Positions 54,969-64,000 of a DNA stretch of 64,000 nt are shown here, piece by piece; position 1 is the first letter of the stretch; each line of letters begins with the position of its first letter. Source of the stretch: Phormidium tenue FACHB-1052 (GTDB lineage: Bacteria > Cyanobacteriota > Cyanobacteriia > Phormidesmidales > Phormidesmidaceae); NCBI RefSeq assembly GCF_014696675.1, contig NZ_JACJQN010000021.1, positions 20,113-84,112 on the forward strand, written 5' to 3'. The notes beneath the pieces are model-generated. The model saw only the letters and a list, made by a program, of their open reading frames with translations. It searched no databases and was not told where the DNA came from. Position numbers and translations under genes: made by a program.

Positions 54969-55331
54969 TTATTACCCCAACATTAATTTTTTTGTTTAAG
55001 TTAGTGATATTAAATCGCTTCAACCCATCCTATCCCAGGCTAGGGGTAGAATTTTCCCCTGGTGGCCTAGCGGCGGAATCCAAAGTCTTAGCACTATATC
55101 ATTCCTCCACTACTCGACCAGGGCGATCGCCGAAGACCAGCCCTAGGAGCGATCGCCCCCAGGGCTTGGCTCCATCAGAGGTGTCTCCAACGGCCCCTTC
55201 TAGTGACTTCGCAGGGTAGAGGCACATCCGTTGAAATCAGCGGCGCTAAGGTATGGTCTGACGTGATTTTTGCAGTCGCCTGACATACACTTTGGCAATC
55301 GCTGGGGTAAAGGTAAACACAAGGGGTAGCC
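54969..55331. other. Intergenic region between Crp operon and giant gene
   Basis: About 360 bases between divergent starts. It should hold both promoters. Two HIP1-type sites (near 55123 and 55150) and a GGGGCGATCGC-like palindrome are present. No Crp-type TGTGA-N6-TCACA site was seen. Confidence 0.45.
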
Positions 55332-58300
55332 GTGCAGCAGGACGAACTGGAAGCTCTGGTAGCCGAAATTGACTCAATCTTGGGGGAAGCCGCGCCACGG
55401 CTGCCCTGGGTGATGTCGAATGATGCCAATCAGCGCCAGCTGCTGGCCCGAGCCCGAGCCTATTTAGCCGAGGTGAAAGCGGCCCCTGAAGCTCAAGCTG
55501 CGCCTACCAGCGGCTTGCCCAACGACCCGACCACCGCTGCCGCTAGTCAGGTGCTCAAGGCGCTCCTGCAAGAAATGCAGTACCTGCGCGGGCAGACCAT
55601 GCAGATTCTCGACCCGCTGCGCAACGAGGTGGCGACCCTCAGGCAGCAGCGGGAGCTGTTGCTGCAAGAGGTGCAGCAGCTTCAGCAGCAGCGCGTGCAG
55701 ATCGACCAGGGCGCCAACCTTCACCAGCTACCCCCTAGCTGGGAGGCAGCCCTACAGCAGATGACCCAGCAACTCGAGGCCCGCCTCGGTGCCCAGGTGA
55801 ACCAGTCGGTGCAGCGGTTGGAGTCGGCCACGGCCACCGCCTATGGGCTGATGCAGTCTCCCCAGGGGTTTGTCGATGGCGACGCTCCTGGCCTCACTCC
55901 AATGCAGCGGCTGGAGTTTCTCAAGCAGCTCCAGGCCCAGTCTGACCAGGTCATGCTGGGGCTCGATCAGTCGCTGCGATCGGTGTTTGACACACTGCAA
56001 CAGAGCATTTACAGCTACCAAGATTCGCTCAACCAAGGGCTCAACCAGATGCACACCCTGGGCCAGCAGGGCGAGCTGATGTTTAGCGCCCTGGTGACCC
56101 ATCTGGGTCAGCAAATCAACGCCGAGACTTTGACCTATTTAGAGTCGAGTCAGCGCCGCGAATTGCCCCAGCCCCAGCCGGAGACCTCCACCCCTGAGAC
56201 CCTGGGCGGCAATGCCTTTGCTGAGGGAAGTGACCCATCGGTCGATTTAGAAGCAGAGTTGGAGCTAGAGGCTCTAGATATTGGCTTTGATGATTTGGAT
56301 GATTTAGGTGACGACGAACTCACTCTGCTGCAAATTGAAGATGAAATTACCGAACTCCAGCTCGACGGCAACTTAGAGGCTGATTTAGACGCTGCCGAGG
56401 CTAGTGCATCTTCACCCCTTGATTTGCAGCTACTCAACAGCCTCAGTGCTGCTGCCCCCGACCCATCACCGGCAGTGTCACTACCCAACGATGATGGCCC
56501 CGCTACTGAGGTGGTAGCAGCTGGGGTAGAGGCCGATTCAGGCTTAGACGATCTCTACCAAAGCTTGTTTGGCGGTGGATTCTTTGCTGATGCCGCTGAG
56601 GCCCCGACTGCGACTGACTCAGGGGATGCAGTAGATGATTTTTTGGAGATCGACCGATTGAGCGAGGATGAGGCTCTCGCAGATGAGCCTGATGCGATCG
56701 CATCCCCCATGCCAACCACCGATCTGCCCCGTCCCGACGACCTAACCCTGCTCACCCAGGCGGCTGAGGTGGCCGAGACCGAAGCGGCTGCCGACCTCAC
56801 CAGCCTCGACCTCACTAGTCTGCTGGGGGAAAGTGCGGGGGGACTAGGCTCCATGGCACCCGCCGATGCTAGGTTCGACCTTCCTGACACCATCAAATCC
56901 TTCGACGATTTGCTGCCCGCCAGCCCCGGAGAGGCGGGGAACGCAGAGACTACCATTAGCGATGGCGAAGACCTGCTGGGCGGGTTTATGGCCGCTTCCC
57001 CCGAAGAAGATCTGCTGGCCCAAGATACTCTGCCCACTACGGGCACCTACGACCTGGCGATGGACGACATCATGGTTGACCAGCTCCAGCAAGACCTGGA
57101 GAATCTAGAAACCGAGGTGGCCTCTGACAGCCTGTCATCCACTAACGCAGAACTGGATCTGACCGATTCTCTAGAGCTATTTGACCCGCCTGCGGAGGTG
57201 TCTCCCCAATCGGCTGGCGATGGGTCACCCTCCGCCATTGCTGGCGTTGATCTGTTCGCCGATCAAGCGCCTGCCCCCGATCGCCTCACCGAGGCAGCCA
57301 TCCCAGAAGCACCCAGCTTTGATCTATTTGGCGACGAGCCCACTGCTACAGAGCTGGCTCAAGACCTCGACCTGTTTGGCACGGAGACCGCCACCCCTCC
57401 TACCGCCGCCTTAGATCAGGTGACACTGAGCGATCTTGCGATCGACTCCCTCGAACAATCCCCGACGGCAGAGCCGCCCGCAGCGGAGCCAACCTCAGAC
57501 TGGGCTAGCCTCGATCGCTTAGAACTGGAGACGCTAGAGCCAGAGCCAACTTTCGCGGAGGAGGTGCCCAACATCGATCTGTTCAGCGACGCAGCGTTGG
57601 CAGACCTCGCCCTAGACCAGTTAGAGACAAACCAGACAGACCTTCCCTTAGATCAGCTACAGGCAGATCAGCCGTCGCCCGTCGCCAATTCACCCGCCCT
57701 AGAGAACATCAGCCTTGACCTGTCTGATCCGTCGGTTTCTAGGGTTGATGAAGCCGTGAATGATTTAGGCGTAGATGACTCAAGTGCTAATGACCTGGGC
57801 ATTGATCTATTCGCAACCCCTGCCTCAGATGACGCTGCCGGAGAGAATGCAGTTGATCTGTTTGGTCAGCTTGATCAGCCATCGCCTGACTTGGATGAAT
57901 CCGCCGGAGAGGCCGACGGCATTGATCTATTTGACAGCTCCGTAACCGATGCGGGGGTTCAACTCCTCGACCTGGCGGCTCCCGTGGCAGAACCGCCGAG
58001 GATTGATCTATTCAGTGAGCCAGGGCCAGAGACGGCTGCCCCCAGGGATGGCGGCTTGAATCTGTTCGATATCTCGGCGCTGACCCTAGATGGCCCTGAA
58101 CCAGACGAAGCCGGTCTTGATTTATTCGGCGATGCGGCTGTGCCAGAAGCCTCTGCGCCAGACGCCCCCGTAGCAGAACCGATCGACCTTTTTGGCGAAG
58201 GAAGCCAGCCCCAGCAGCCTGAGTACAGCGATCTGTTTGGCGTCAGGGATGAGGCACCTACGACGGCAGCTAGCGATTATCTGGCCTCTATGCTGGCGGA

Positions 58301-61300
58301 GCTAAATTTAAGCCTAGAGCCTGAGCAACCAGCCCTGGGCGAGTCGGGCATGACCCTTGACGATCTCACCGAGTTATCTCCCCCTGCACCAGCTCAACCC
58401 TCTTCCCCATCCTCTAGCTCCACAACAGGAGCCACTGGCCCCTCCCTCACCCTAGAGAATTTGCTAGGAGAGCTGACCCTCGACCCATTAACCCCGCTGG
58501 CTCCCGACCCAAAACGTGAAGAAACTAACCTAGACGAGCTAGCCTCCACTGGGTTTGGCGAAGCCCCTGCCCCAAAGCCTTCTACCCTGCCCCCGGCTGA
58601 GTTTACGCTGGCTGATTTTGAGATGGGCAGCCCCCTCGACTCGGCCCGACAGCCCGACGCGCCAGGCGACACGATGGCTAATTTGTTCTCCGATCAGCCC
58701 CCCGCTGCACAGTCGGTTTCAGAAAATCTCACCCTAGAGGAGCTTGATCTAGAAGGTGAGTTGCCTGATGCTTTAGCTCCACTAGAGTCTGGGCCGTCAG
58801 AGCTAACGCTGATCTCCGACTGGGGGCTATCAGCTGCACCTTCGGAGCCCGCTGCGCCAGATCTCTCGATTAATCTGGATGACTTAAACCTGAGCCTAGA
58901 CGAACCCATTGGAGATGAGCCTAGCCTAGGCGATCTTCTAGATGCTGGGCCAACAGAGCCAGGGCTTACCCTAGAAACTTGGCAACCACCTGCTACGCCT
59001 TTGGAGTCTGACACTGCGCCAGATCTCTCGATTAATCTAATCGATGACTTAAACCTGAGCTTAGACGAACCCATGGCGGATGAGCCTAGCCTAGGCGAGT
59101 CGTTTGGTGCTGAGCCAACAGAGCCAAGGCTCACCTTAGAAACCTGGGAACTATCTGCTACGCCTTCGGAGTCTGCTGCGTCTGAGCTCTCGATTACTCT
59201 AGATGACTTAAACCTGAGCCTAGACGAGCCCGTCGCGGATGAACCCAGCCTAGGGGATTTGCCTGCCCTGGGAGAGTTGGTGGCAGACGATATTGTGGCC
59301 AACGCTCCGGTAGAGACGGCTACTGACTGGGAGCAGGAAATCAGTCTCGACAATATTCTAGATGCCGCCGGGGCCAATTTTGAAGACACTCCGGCCTCGT
59401 TAGCAGAGCCGCAGCCAGAGCCTGTCGACCCTATTCAAGCGGTGACGGCAGAGGCGACCAATTCGATGGAGGCCATGATTGACTTCATCAATCTCGATGC
59501 GCTATTGGGGGAGCCTCTGACCCCGGTTTCTTCAGAACCGAGCCTTGAGTTAGACCTTGACCTCAACCTGGAGCTTGACAACCTAGACGATGAGTCCCAA
59601 GATGCTGAACCCCAAGACTTTGGGAATCTAGACCTCGGGACGCTGGATTTAGAGCCGTTGGCTGGCGATGAGGCGATCGCCCAGCCCGAGCCTCGCGTCC
59701 CCCTCGATAACTCGCTGCTAGCTGAGTTTGACCTAGGGAGCGATCGCCCCCCAGCAGACGATCTCACCGATTTAGAGCTGAACCTAGACCTGGGCCTTGA
59801 TGCAGAACCCGCGGCCCCCCGCACCGACCTAGATTTTTCTGTAGAAGACTGGCTGGGAGAGTCTACCTCTGCCCAGGATGAGGCCGCTGGGGCAGAAACT
59901 AGCCTGAGCAGTTTGGACGATTCTTTAGAGCAGCCCCTTATCCCAGCGCCGGAATCAGACTGGCCCCTAACCGCAGAACCCACCCCGAATGAACCCGAAA
60001 ACTACTTCTTTGATAAACCCATTGAGGACGTAGAAGAGATTGCCGTTGAACCAGCCGCCGTTGATAATCTTGCCTTCGACAGCTTTTTTGAGCTTGAGAC
60101 CGCTGCCCCTGAGGCAGATGCGGTTGAGCCAGATGCGATCGCCCCAGCCTCAGAGCCCGACTTTCCAGACGCAGTGGCCTCAGAACTCAAGATTCAGGCA
60201 CCCGAGATCTCGGAACCAGAAGCCCCGCCAGACTTCCCAGAGCTTGATCAACTGCTAGCAGAACCAGACTTTGACACTGAATCTACCCTGGCCGCTGTCC
60301 CCAGTGGTTTAGTTGCGCCAGTCGTAGAGCCTCCGACAGTCCCACCCGAGATTGCCGAACCCGAACCCCTTGCACCGGCCACCGTTGAACCTGAGGCGCT
60401 TGACCCCGCAGCGATTGAATCCGCAGTCGTCGAACCCGAACTCCTCGACGATCTGGAGATCGATCAATCCGAGACCGTCATCCTAGGGCCGCCAGTGGAA
60501 GCTGAACCAGCGCCTGCCGCACCCACCCCGCTGTGGTTTTTGGGTTTGGATGTGGGGACTACGGGGCTGTCGGCGGTGCTGCTAGAGCGTCGCGGTGGAC
60601 AGGTTTATCCTCTTTACTGGGTCGATAACGCCATCTCTGGGGTGACCGCCGACAAATTCTTTCGGCTGCCATCGTTGGCATCGGTGGAGGCTAACGACGA
60701 GGGCTACCAGGTGCAGTCGGTGGGCTCATCGGCCCTGACCGTTAGCTGGGGCGACGGCGATAGCGCCGACCAGGGAGCGGTTTTGCTCAAGGCGCTAAAG
60801 CCCTATCTCAAACTGGGCATTCCGTTCGCCGGGGCAGACGGCCCCGAACCTCAGGTGCAGTGGTCCGATCGCGATCGCATTCCCCTGCCCGTCTTCCAAA
60901 ACAGCCTGACCCGGCTGCTGGCCACCCTGCCCGTGGGGCTGACCCCCGAGGCCGCCTTTACCGTGGGTGCTGTGGGCCTCGATGCTGAGGCGATCGCCCG
61001 AGCGATGCAGACCCTCAGCGGGGTCGTCGTCAGCTACCCGGCCAACTGGCCCGATACCTACACCTTCAACCTGCGGGAGGCGGTACTCGGGGCAAGGCTC
61101 ACCGCCAACCCCGACGATATCTATTTTGTCGAAGATGCGATCGCCGCTGTGCTCTCCGGTCTGCCCGACCCCTCGACACCGCTGCCCGAGGGCAGCGGCC
61201 AGCCCATGCAGCAGCAGACCCTCTATGCCTGCCCCTGGACTGGGGGCACGGTGGTGCTCTCCGCCGGAGCCACGGTGACCGAGGTGGGCATTGTCGATCT

Positions 61301-62387
61301 GCCCCGCGCCCTAGGGGAACTCTCCTACGGCGACTTTGCCCTGCACTCGATGAGCTACGCGGGCGACGCCATTGACCTCGACATTATCTGCCATCTGCTG
61401 CACCCTGCCGAACGTCGCCAGAGCCGCCCCGCCGAGGGTTCGGGGCGATCGCCGCAATCTACCGGCTGGGGCTGGCAGGCCGCCATGCCCGAGCTAGACG
61501 GCACCCACTGGAGCGATCTCGACCTCGACGGCTGTGAGATGCCCCGCCCCGCCGAGCCCGACACGGCTCGTCGCCAGCGCCTCTATCAGCGGCTAGAAAC
61601 CTCCCTGCTGGGTCAGAGCGCGCTAGAAGCAGCGCGACACCTAAAGATTATTCTTCAGCACCAGCCCCAGTTTGAGCTAGAGCTGGCCGACCAGCGCTGG
61701 GTGGTGCGCAGCAAAGACCTCGAAGACCGCATCATTCTGCCCTACATTCAGCGCATCAACGGCCACGTCAACCGGCTGCTGAGCGAGGCCGGGCTTAGCA
61801 GCCAGGGCATCAACCAGGTGATCTGCACCGGCGGCAGCGCCTCGTTGCCCAAGATCGCCCGCTGGCTGCGGCAAAAGTTTCCCAATGCCACCATCGTGCA
61901 GGATACGTACCACAGCGATCGCCCCCCCAGCTGTAGCCGGGTCACCTACGGGCTGGTCAACCTGGTGCGCTATCCCCAGGTGCTCGACCTCACCCGCCAC
62001 CAATACAGCGACATGTTTTTGCTGATGGAGGTGCTGCGTACCCTGCCCGAGCAGCCCATGCCCCTCAGCGGCATTTTGCACCTGCTAAAAGAACGAGGGC
62101 TGAATGTGGAAGCCTGTCAGGCCCACCTGATGGCGCTGCTAGAAGGTCGCCTGCCTCCCGGTCTGCTGCCCAGCACCACCAATAGTCCCTCGGTGCTGGT
62201 GCCCGCCAGCGATGACCTGGCGACCCTGGCCACTACGCCACTGTTTACCCGACCCAACGGTCAGGTCTACGTGCCCAACCTGGAGCAAGGCCAGCGGCTG
62301 ACCGATTATATGGAGCATCTACTAGCCAACAAGCACCAAACCCTAGTTGACCCCCTGCTGAGCCAGCTCACGGTACTGAATGTATAG
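55332..62387 (+). CDS. Giant acidic protein with coiled coil and C-terminal Hsp70/actin-like ATPase
   Basis: 2351 residues in one open frame, starting at GTG 55332 after AAGGGG. Residues 1-280 are helical and Gln/Leu-rich with coiled-coil heptads ([20 protein letters not shown]). Residues about 280-1730 are extremely acidic low complexity (Asp, Glu, Leu, Pro, Ala, Ser), with twelve DLF/NLF motifs at about 640-990 and three 54-residue tandem repeats at 1154-1314. Residues 1733-2351 form an ASKHA ATPase: phosphate-1 loop [16 protein letters not shown] (D1740), [11 protein letters not shown] near 1933 and the adenosine motif [10 protein letters not shown] near 2165. No signal peptide, membrane helix or Hsp70 substrate-binding domain. 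Probably a scaffold whose ATPase drives assembly. Function is unknown. Confidence 0.9.
58791..59272 (+). repeat. Tandem 162-bp (54-aa) repeats in the giant gene
   Basis: Three units with exact 162-base spacing (anchor positions 58860, 59022, 59184). The core [15 protein letters not shown], then a variable ending DEPSLG, then PTEP(G/R)LTLETW, repeats with few changes. Because DNA and protein both match, this is recent duplication, prone to copy-number change. Confidence 0.9.
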
Positions 62388-62470
62388 GCTACGCTTTCCT
62401 TGTAAGGGCGTTCAGAGCTGTGGCTTAGGGCTGAGCTTACAATAGGGATACCTGGCACTGAGGATGGGCG

Positions 62471-63130
62471 ATGGTAATGACCGCGCAACAACTGGCAGAT
62501 TTAATGCCAGATGCAACTCAGCTAGAGAGCAATGAGCCAGAGATGGAAAGTTCGCTGCACTATGCTCAACTAGCGCTGCTGGTGGCTTGTCTTGAGTGGC
62601 TATGGCGCGATCGCACTGACTTTTTCATTGGCGCCAATCTCACTATCTACTTCAGCCGCGAACAGCTCAAAAATCGCGACTTTAGAGGGCCAGATTTCTT
62701 TTTAGTGAACCAAACTCAACGCCGTCCACGAAAATCTTGGGTGGTATGGGAGGAAGGTGGGCAGTACCCCGATCTGATTATCGAGCTGTTGTCTCCAGCT
62801 ACCGCAAAAACTGACCGCAGTCTCAAAAAAGTGCTCTATCAAGACCGCTTTAGAACCCCAGAATATTTTTGGTTTTCGCCAGAGACGCTGGAGTTTGAGG
62901 GCTACCGGCTGGTGGGGCAGCACTATGATGCGATCGCCCCCAACGAAGCCGGTCAGCGATGGAGCGAGGTCTTGGGCCTATTTCTGGGTGTTCAGGACGA
63001 GACCCTGCGCTACTTTCACCCCTCAGGTGAGCTAGTGCCCACCCCAGAGGAAGCCGCTGCTGCTGCCCAAGAACGAGCCGATCGCCTGGCTGAGCAGCTA
63101 AAAGCGCTGGGGGTGGAGCCAGAGGCGTAG
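62471..63130 (+). CDS. Uma2-family (DUF820) PD-(D/E)xK nuclease-like protein
   Basis: 219 residues of the Uma2/DUF820 family, restriction-endonuclease fold proteins expanded in cyanobacteria. The core is IGANLTIYF, then the acidic RGPDFFLV (the PD), and DLIIELLSPATAKTDRSLK, where E and K form the ExK part. A C-terminal Glu/Ala-rich coiled tail (EEAAAAAQERADRLAEQL) follows. Targets are unknown; genomes often hold many copies, some near mobile DNA. Starts 83 bp after the giant gene on the same strand, so read-through is possible. Confidence 0.88.
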   Translation: MVMTAQQLADLMPDATQLESNEPEMESSLHYAQLALLVACLEWLWRDRTDFFIGANLTIYFSREQLKNRDFRGPDFFLVNQTQRRPRKSWVVWEEGGQYPDLIIELLSPATAKTDRSLKKVLYQDRFRTPEYFWFSPETLEFEGYRLVGQHYDAIAPNEAGQRWSEVLGLFLGVQDETLRYFHPSGELVPTPEEAAAAAQERADRLAEQLKALGVEPEA

Positions 63131-63158
63131 GCAGGCTCAACCCCCAGTGATGTTCTGC

Positions 63159-63440
63159 TTACTCAATGAGCAAGGTTTTCGTCAGAATGACCATCCATGT
63201 CATTCCTTCTGGAAGGGCTGCGCTCGATGCACTGCTGTTGGGCGGCACGGGGATGGGGTCGCTCCAGTCGTTGGGGTCGGCGTAGCCGTAGGCGTGGAGG
63301 ATTTTGATGGTGCGATCGATGCCCGCTAGGCTGCCGTAGAGCAGGTGGCGCACTCGCTCGGGGCGGGGCTGGGGTTGTGCAGAGTGAGACGGCGGAATGT
63401 GCGACGCGCCGCTGGCGTCGGGGTCGAGATATTCAAACAT
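63159..63440 (-). CDS. MFEYL family small protein, copy 3
   Basis: 93 residues: MFEYLDPDASGASHIPPSHS, core [40 protein letters not shown], tail MVILTKTLLIE. Its N-terminal third is closer to copy 1 (ASGASxxPPSHSA) and its tail to copy 2. The promoter and leader upstream match those of copy 2. It is convergent with the Uma2 gene, 28 bases apart. Confidence 0.75.
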   Translation of the reverse strand: MFEYLDPDASGASHIPPSHSAQPQPRPERVRHLLYGSLAGIDRTIKILHAYGYADPNDWSDPIPVPPNSSASSAALPEGMTWMVILTKTLLIE

Positions 63441-63661
63441 CGGTTCTGTTTTCCTTCTATGAGTTTGAGGAAGACAGAACGCGAAAACCCTAGCTAACCG
63501 CAGCTGAGGTGCAAACTGGGAGAGCTAGGGTACGATCGACCTTAGCCCGGCAATCTGCGCAAGAGATTTGCGGGGTTAGCTGTTCGTAGGTGTTGGAAGC
63601 GCCTACGGACAGCGCCAAAATTTTCGAGTTCTGCATGATCGCCGGTCGGGTTGAACGGCTT
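63441..63661 (-). ncRNA. Conserved structured leader of MFEYL copy 3
   Basis: The counterpart of 51739-51959, high similarity throughout. The three blocks are GCTAAGG (63540-63546, minus), CCCTAGC (63524-63530) and GCTAGGG (63488-63494). Block 2 pairs perfectly with block 3 and with one mismatch to block 1, again giving two exclusive stems, with the CAGTT/AGCTG inner pair retained. Confidence 0.5.
63490..63636 (-). CDS. Possible leader peptide MQNSKILAL..., 48 aa
   Basis: An open frame inside the leader of copy 3, starting with the same MQNSK(I)LAL as the 19-aa frame in copy 2, then differing after a one-base indel (ISCADCRAKVDRTLALPVCT). Weak RBS. It may be a non-coding coincidence within a conserved RNA. 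Confidence 0.25.
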   Translation of the reverse strand: MQNSKILALSVGASNTYEQLTPQISCADCRAKVDRTLALPVCTSAAVS

Positions 63662-63668
63662 AACGTAG

Positions 63669-63697
63669 AGAATAATGGTATAGGCGCTCGACGTCAA
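63669..63697 (-). promoter_or_regulatory. Sigma70-type promoter of MFEYL copy 3
   Basis: On the minus strand: TTGACG (63697-63692), 17 bases, TATTCT (63674-63669). It is the counterpart of 51704-51732 with the same -35 sequence and spacing. Predicted start near 63662. Confidence 0.65.
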
Positions 63698-63900
63698 CCA
63701 TGGAGTAAATGAGGATTTTACCTAAAAAAGATAAAAATTTGCTAATGAGCTGCTGAAATCAACTTAATATACGGAAGGTCTCTTGTAATCCTTCATTTTT
63801 AGGATAGATACACGAGATCTCTCAGCCTATTGTCCCCATTTTAGGTAGATATGCAGGAACTTTCCCGCTAACAGGATTGTTAGCTGCCAAAAGACTTTAA

Positions 63901-64000
63901 GAGGGCGTTTGAAAAGTTGATTGGGCAGTAAAAAAGCTCACACGGTCTAGGCTGAGATTACTAAGACTACAGCCCCGTGAGAGCGATGAGTAAAGCCTAC
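63901..64000 (+). mobile_element. Left end of an IS5-type insertion sequence (partial)
   Basis: GAGGGCGTTTGAAAAGT starts abruptly after TTTAA and has the look of an IS5-type terminal repeat; 68 bases later a frame starts MSKAY, the usual N-terminus of cyanobacterial IS5/IS1031-type DDE transposases as I remember them. The rest lies beyond the window. The right end and target duplication cannot be seen. Confidence 0.55.
63986..64000 (+). CDS. IS5-family transposase, N-terminal five codons
   Basis: ATGAGTAAAGCCTAC at the very edge gives MSKAY. This opening is typical of IS5-group transposases of cyanobacteria, and an apparent terminal repeat lies about 85 bases upstream. Too short for more. 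Confidence 0.5.

Noticed and set aside
55332..62387. Giant gene as an assembly or frame artefact
   Set aside because: The frame stays open for 2351 codons, codon use is uniform, and both ends carry sensible domains, so a real gene is far more likely.

Overview
The window is chromosomal DNA from a cyanobacterium, probably a filamentous non-heterocystous form of the Leptolyngbya/Nodosilinea/Phormidium kind. This is inferred from gene content and base use; there is no rRNA to confirm it. Supporting signs are the very frequent HIP1 palindrome GCGATCGC, a biliverdin-forming heme oxygenase, a photosynthetic-type Gap2, NdhS of the cyanobacterial NDH-1 complex, a lumenal-type pentapeptide protein, a fused SBP-permease BgtB with BgtA, and short palindromic intergenic repeats typical of the phylum. 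No rRNA, tRNA or CRISPR array was seen.

Layout. 1-5 kb: partial ABC ATPase, recA with a perfect 40-bp palindromic terminator, small hypotheticals, an SDR and an EamA exporter. 5-11 kb: Ser/Thr kinase with a decayed copy of its own 3' end, a solute-binding/VWA protein with a coiled-coil partner, and a DUF2207 protein ending in 28 glycines. 11-22.5 kb: an HTH-NACHT (NLR-like) NTPase, cupin, lnt, heme oxygenase, tandem Usp, hot-dog thioesterase, pentapeptide protein, B12-binding radical SAM protein and TPR protein. 22.6-32.8 kb: gap2, murC-murB, a MITE-like element, FAD oxidoreductase, HAS-barrel-like protein, ndhS, recO, MFS and a GT4 glycosyltransferase. 33-44.5 kb: two small beta-rich proteins, copy 1 of a small MFEYL family, uvrB, a hybrid-kinase remnant, PepSY protein, cytochrome P450, Usp, HNH, rpsD and the divergent bgtA/bgtB pair. 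45-55 kb: tsaB, a receiver/thioredoxin-reductase-like fusion translationally coupled to a cNMP-domain kinase, an SDR flanked by a duplicated kinase tail, a DUF433/DUF5615 toxin-antitoxin pair, a membrane-anchored atypical receiver, MFEYL copy 2, and a Crp-DUF2232-CobT-like operon. 55-64 kb: a giant 2351-residue acidic protein ending in an actin/Hsp70-like ATPase, a Uma2 nuclease-like protein, MFEYL copy 3 and the edge of an IS5-type element.

Two things look most novel. First, the three-copy MFEYL family: copies 2 and 3 share an upstream region with the same sigma70-type promoter (TTGACG, 17 bp, then a -10 box) and a leader of about 220 nt that can form mutually exclusive hairpins. Second, the 7-kb gene combines an N-terminal coiled coil, about 1450 acidic low-complexity residues carrying twelve DLF/NLF motifs and a 54-residue tandem repeat, and a C-terminal sugar-kinase/Hsp70/actin-fold ATPase.

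The window also shows repeated small-scale duplication. Two signalling genes have copies of their 3' ends nearby, one G-rich minisatellite occurs at three loci (inside lnt, after the pentapeptide gene, at the cobT start), and several intergenic gaps hold palindromic repeats. All assignments come from reading sequence; no database search was run.
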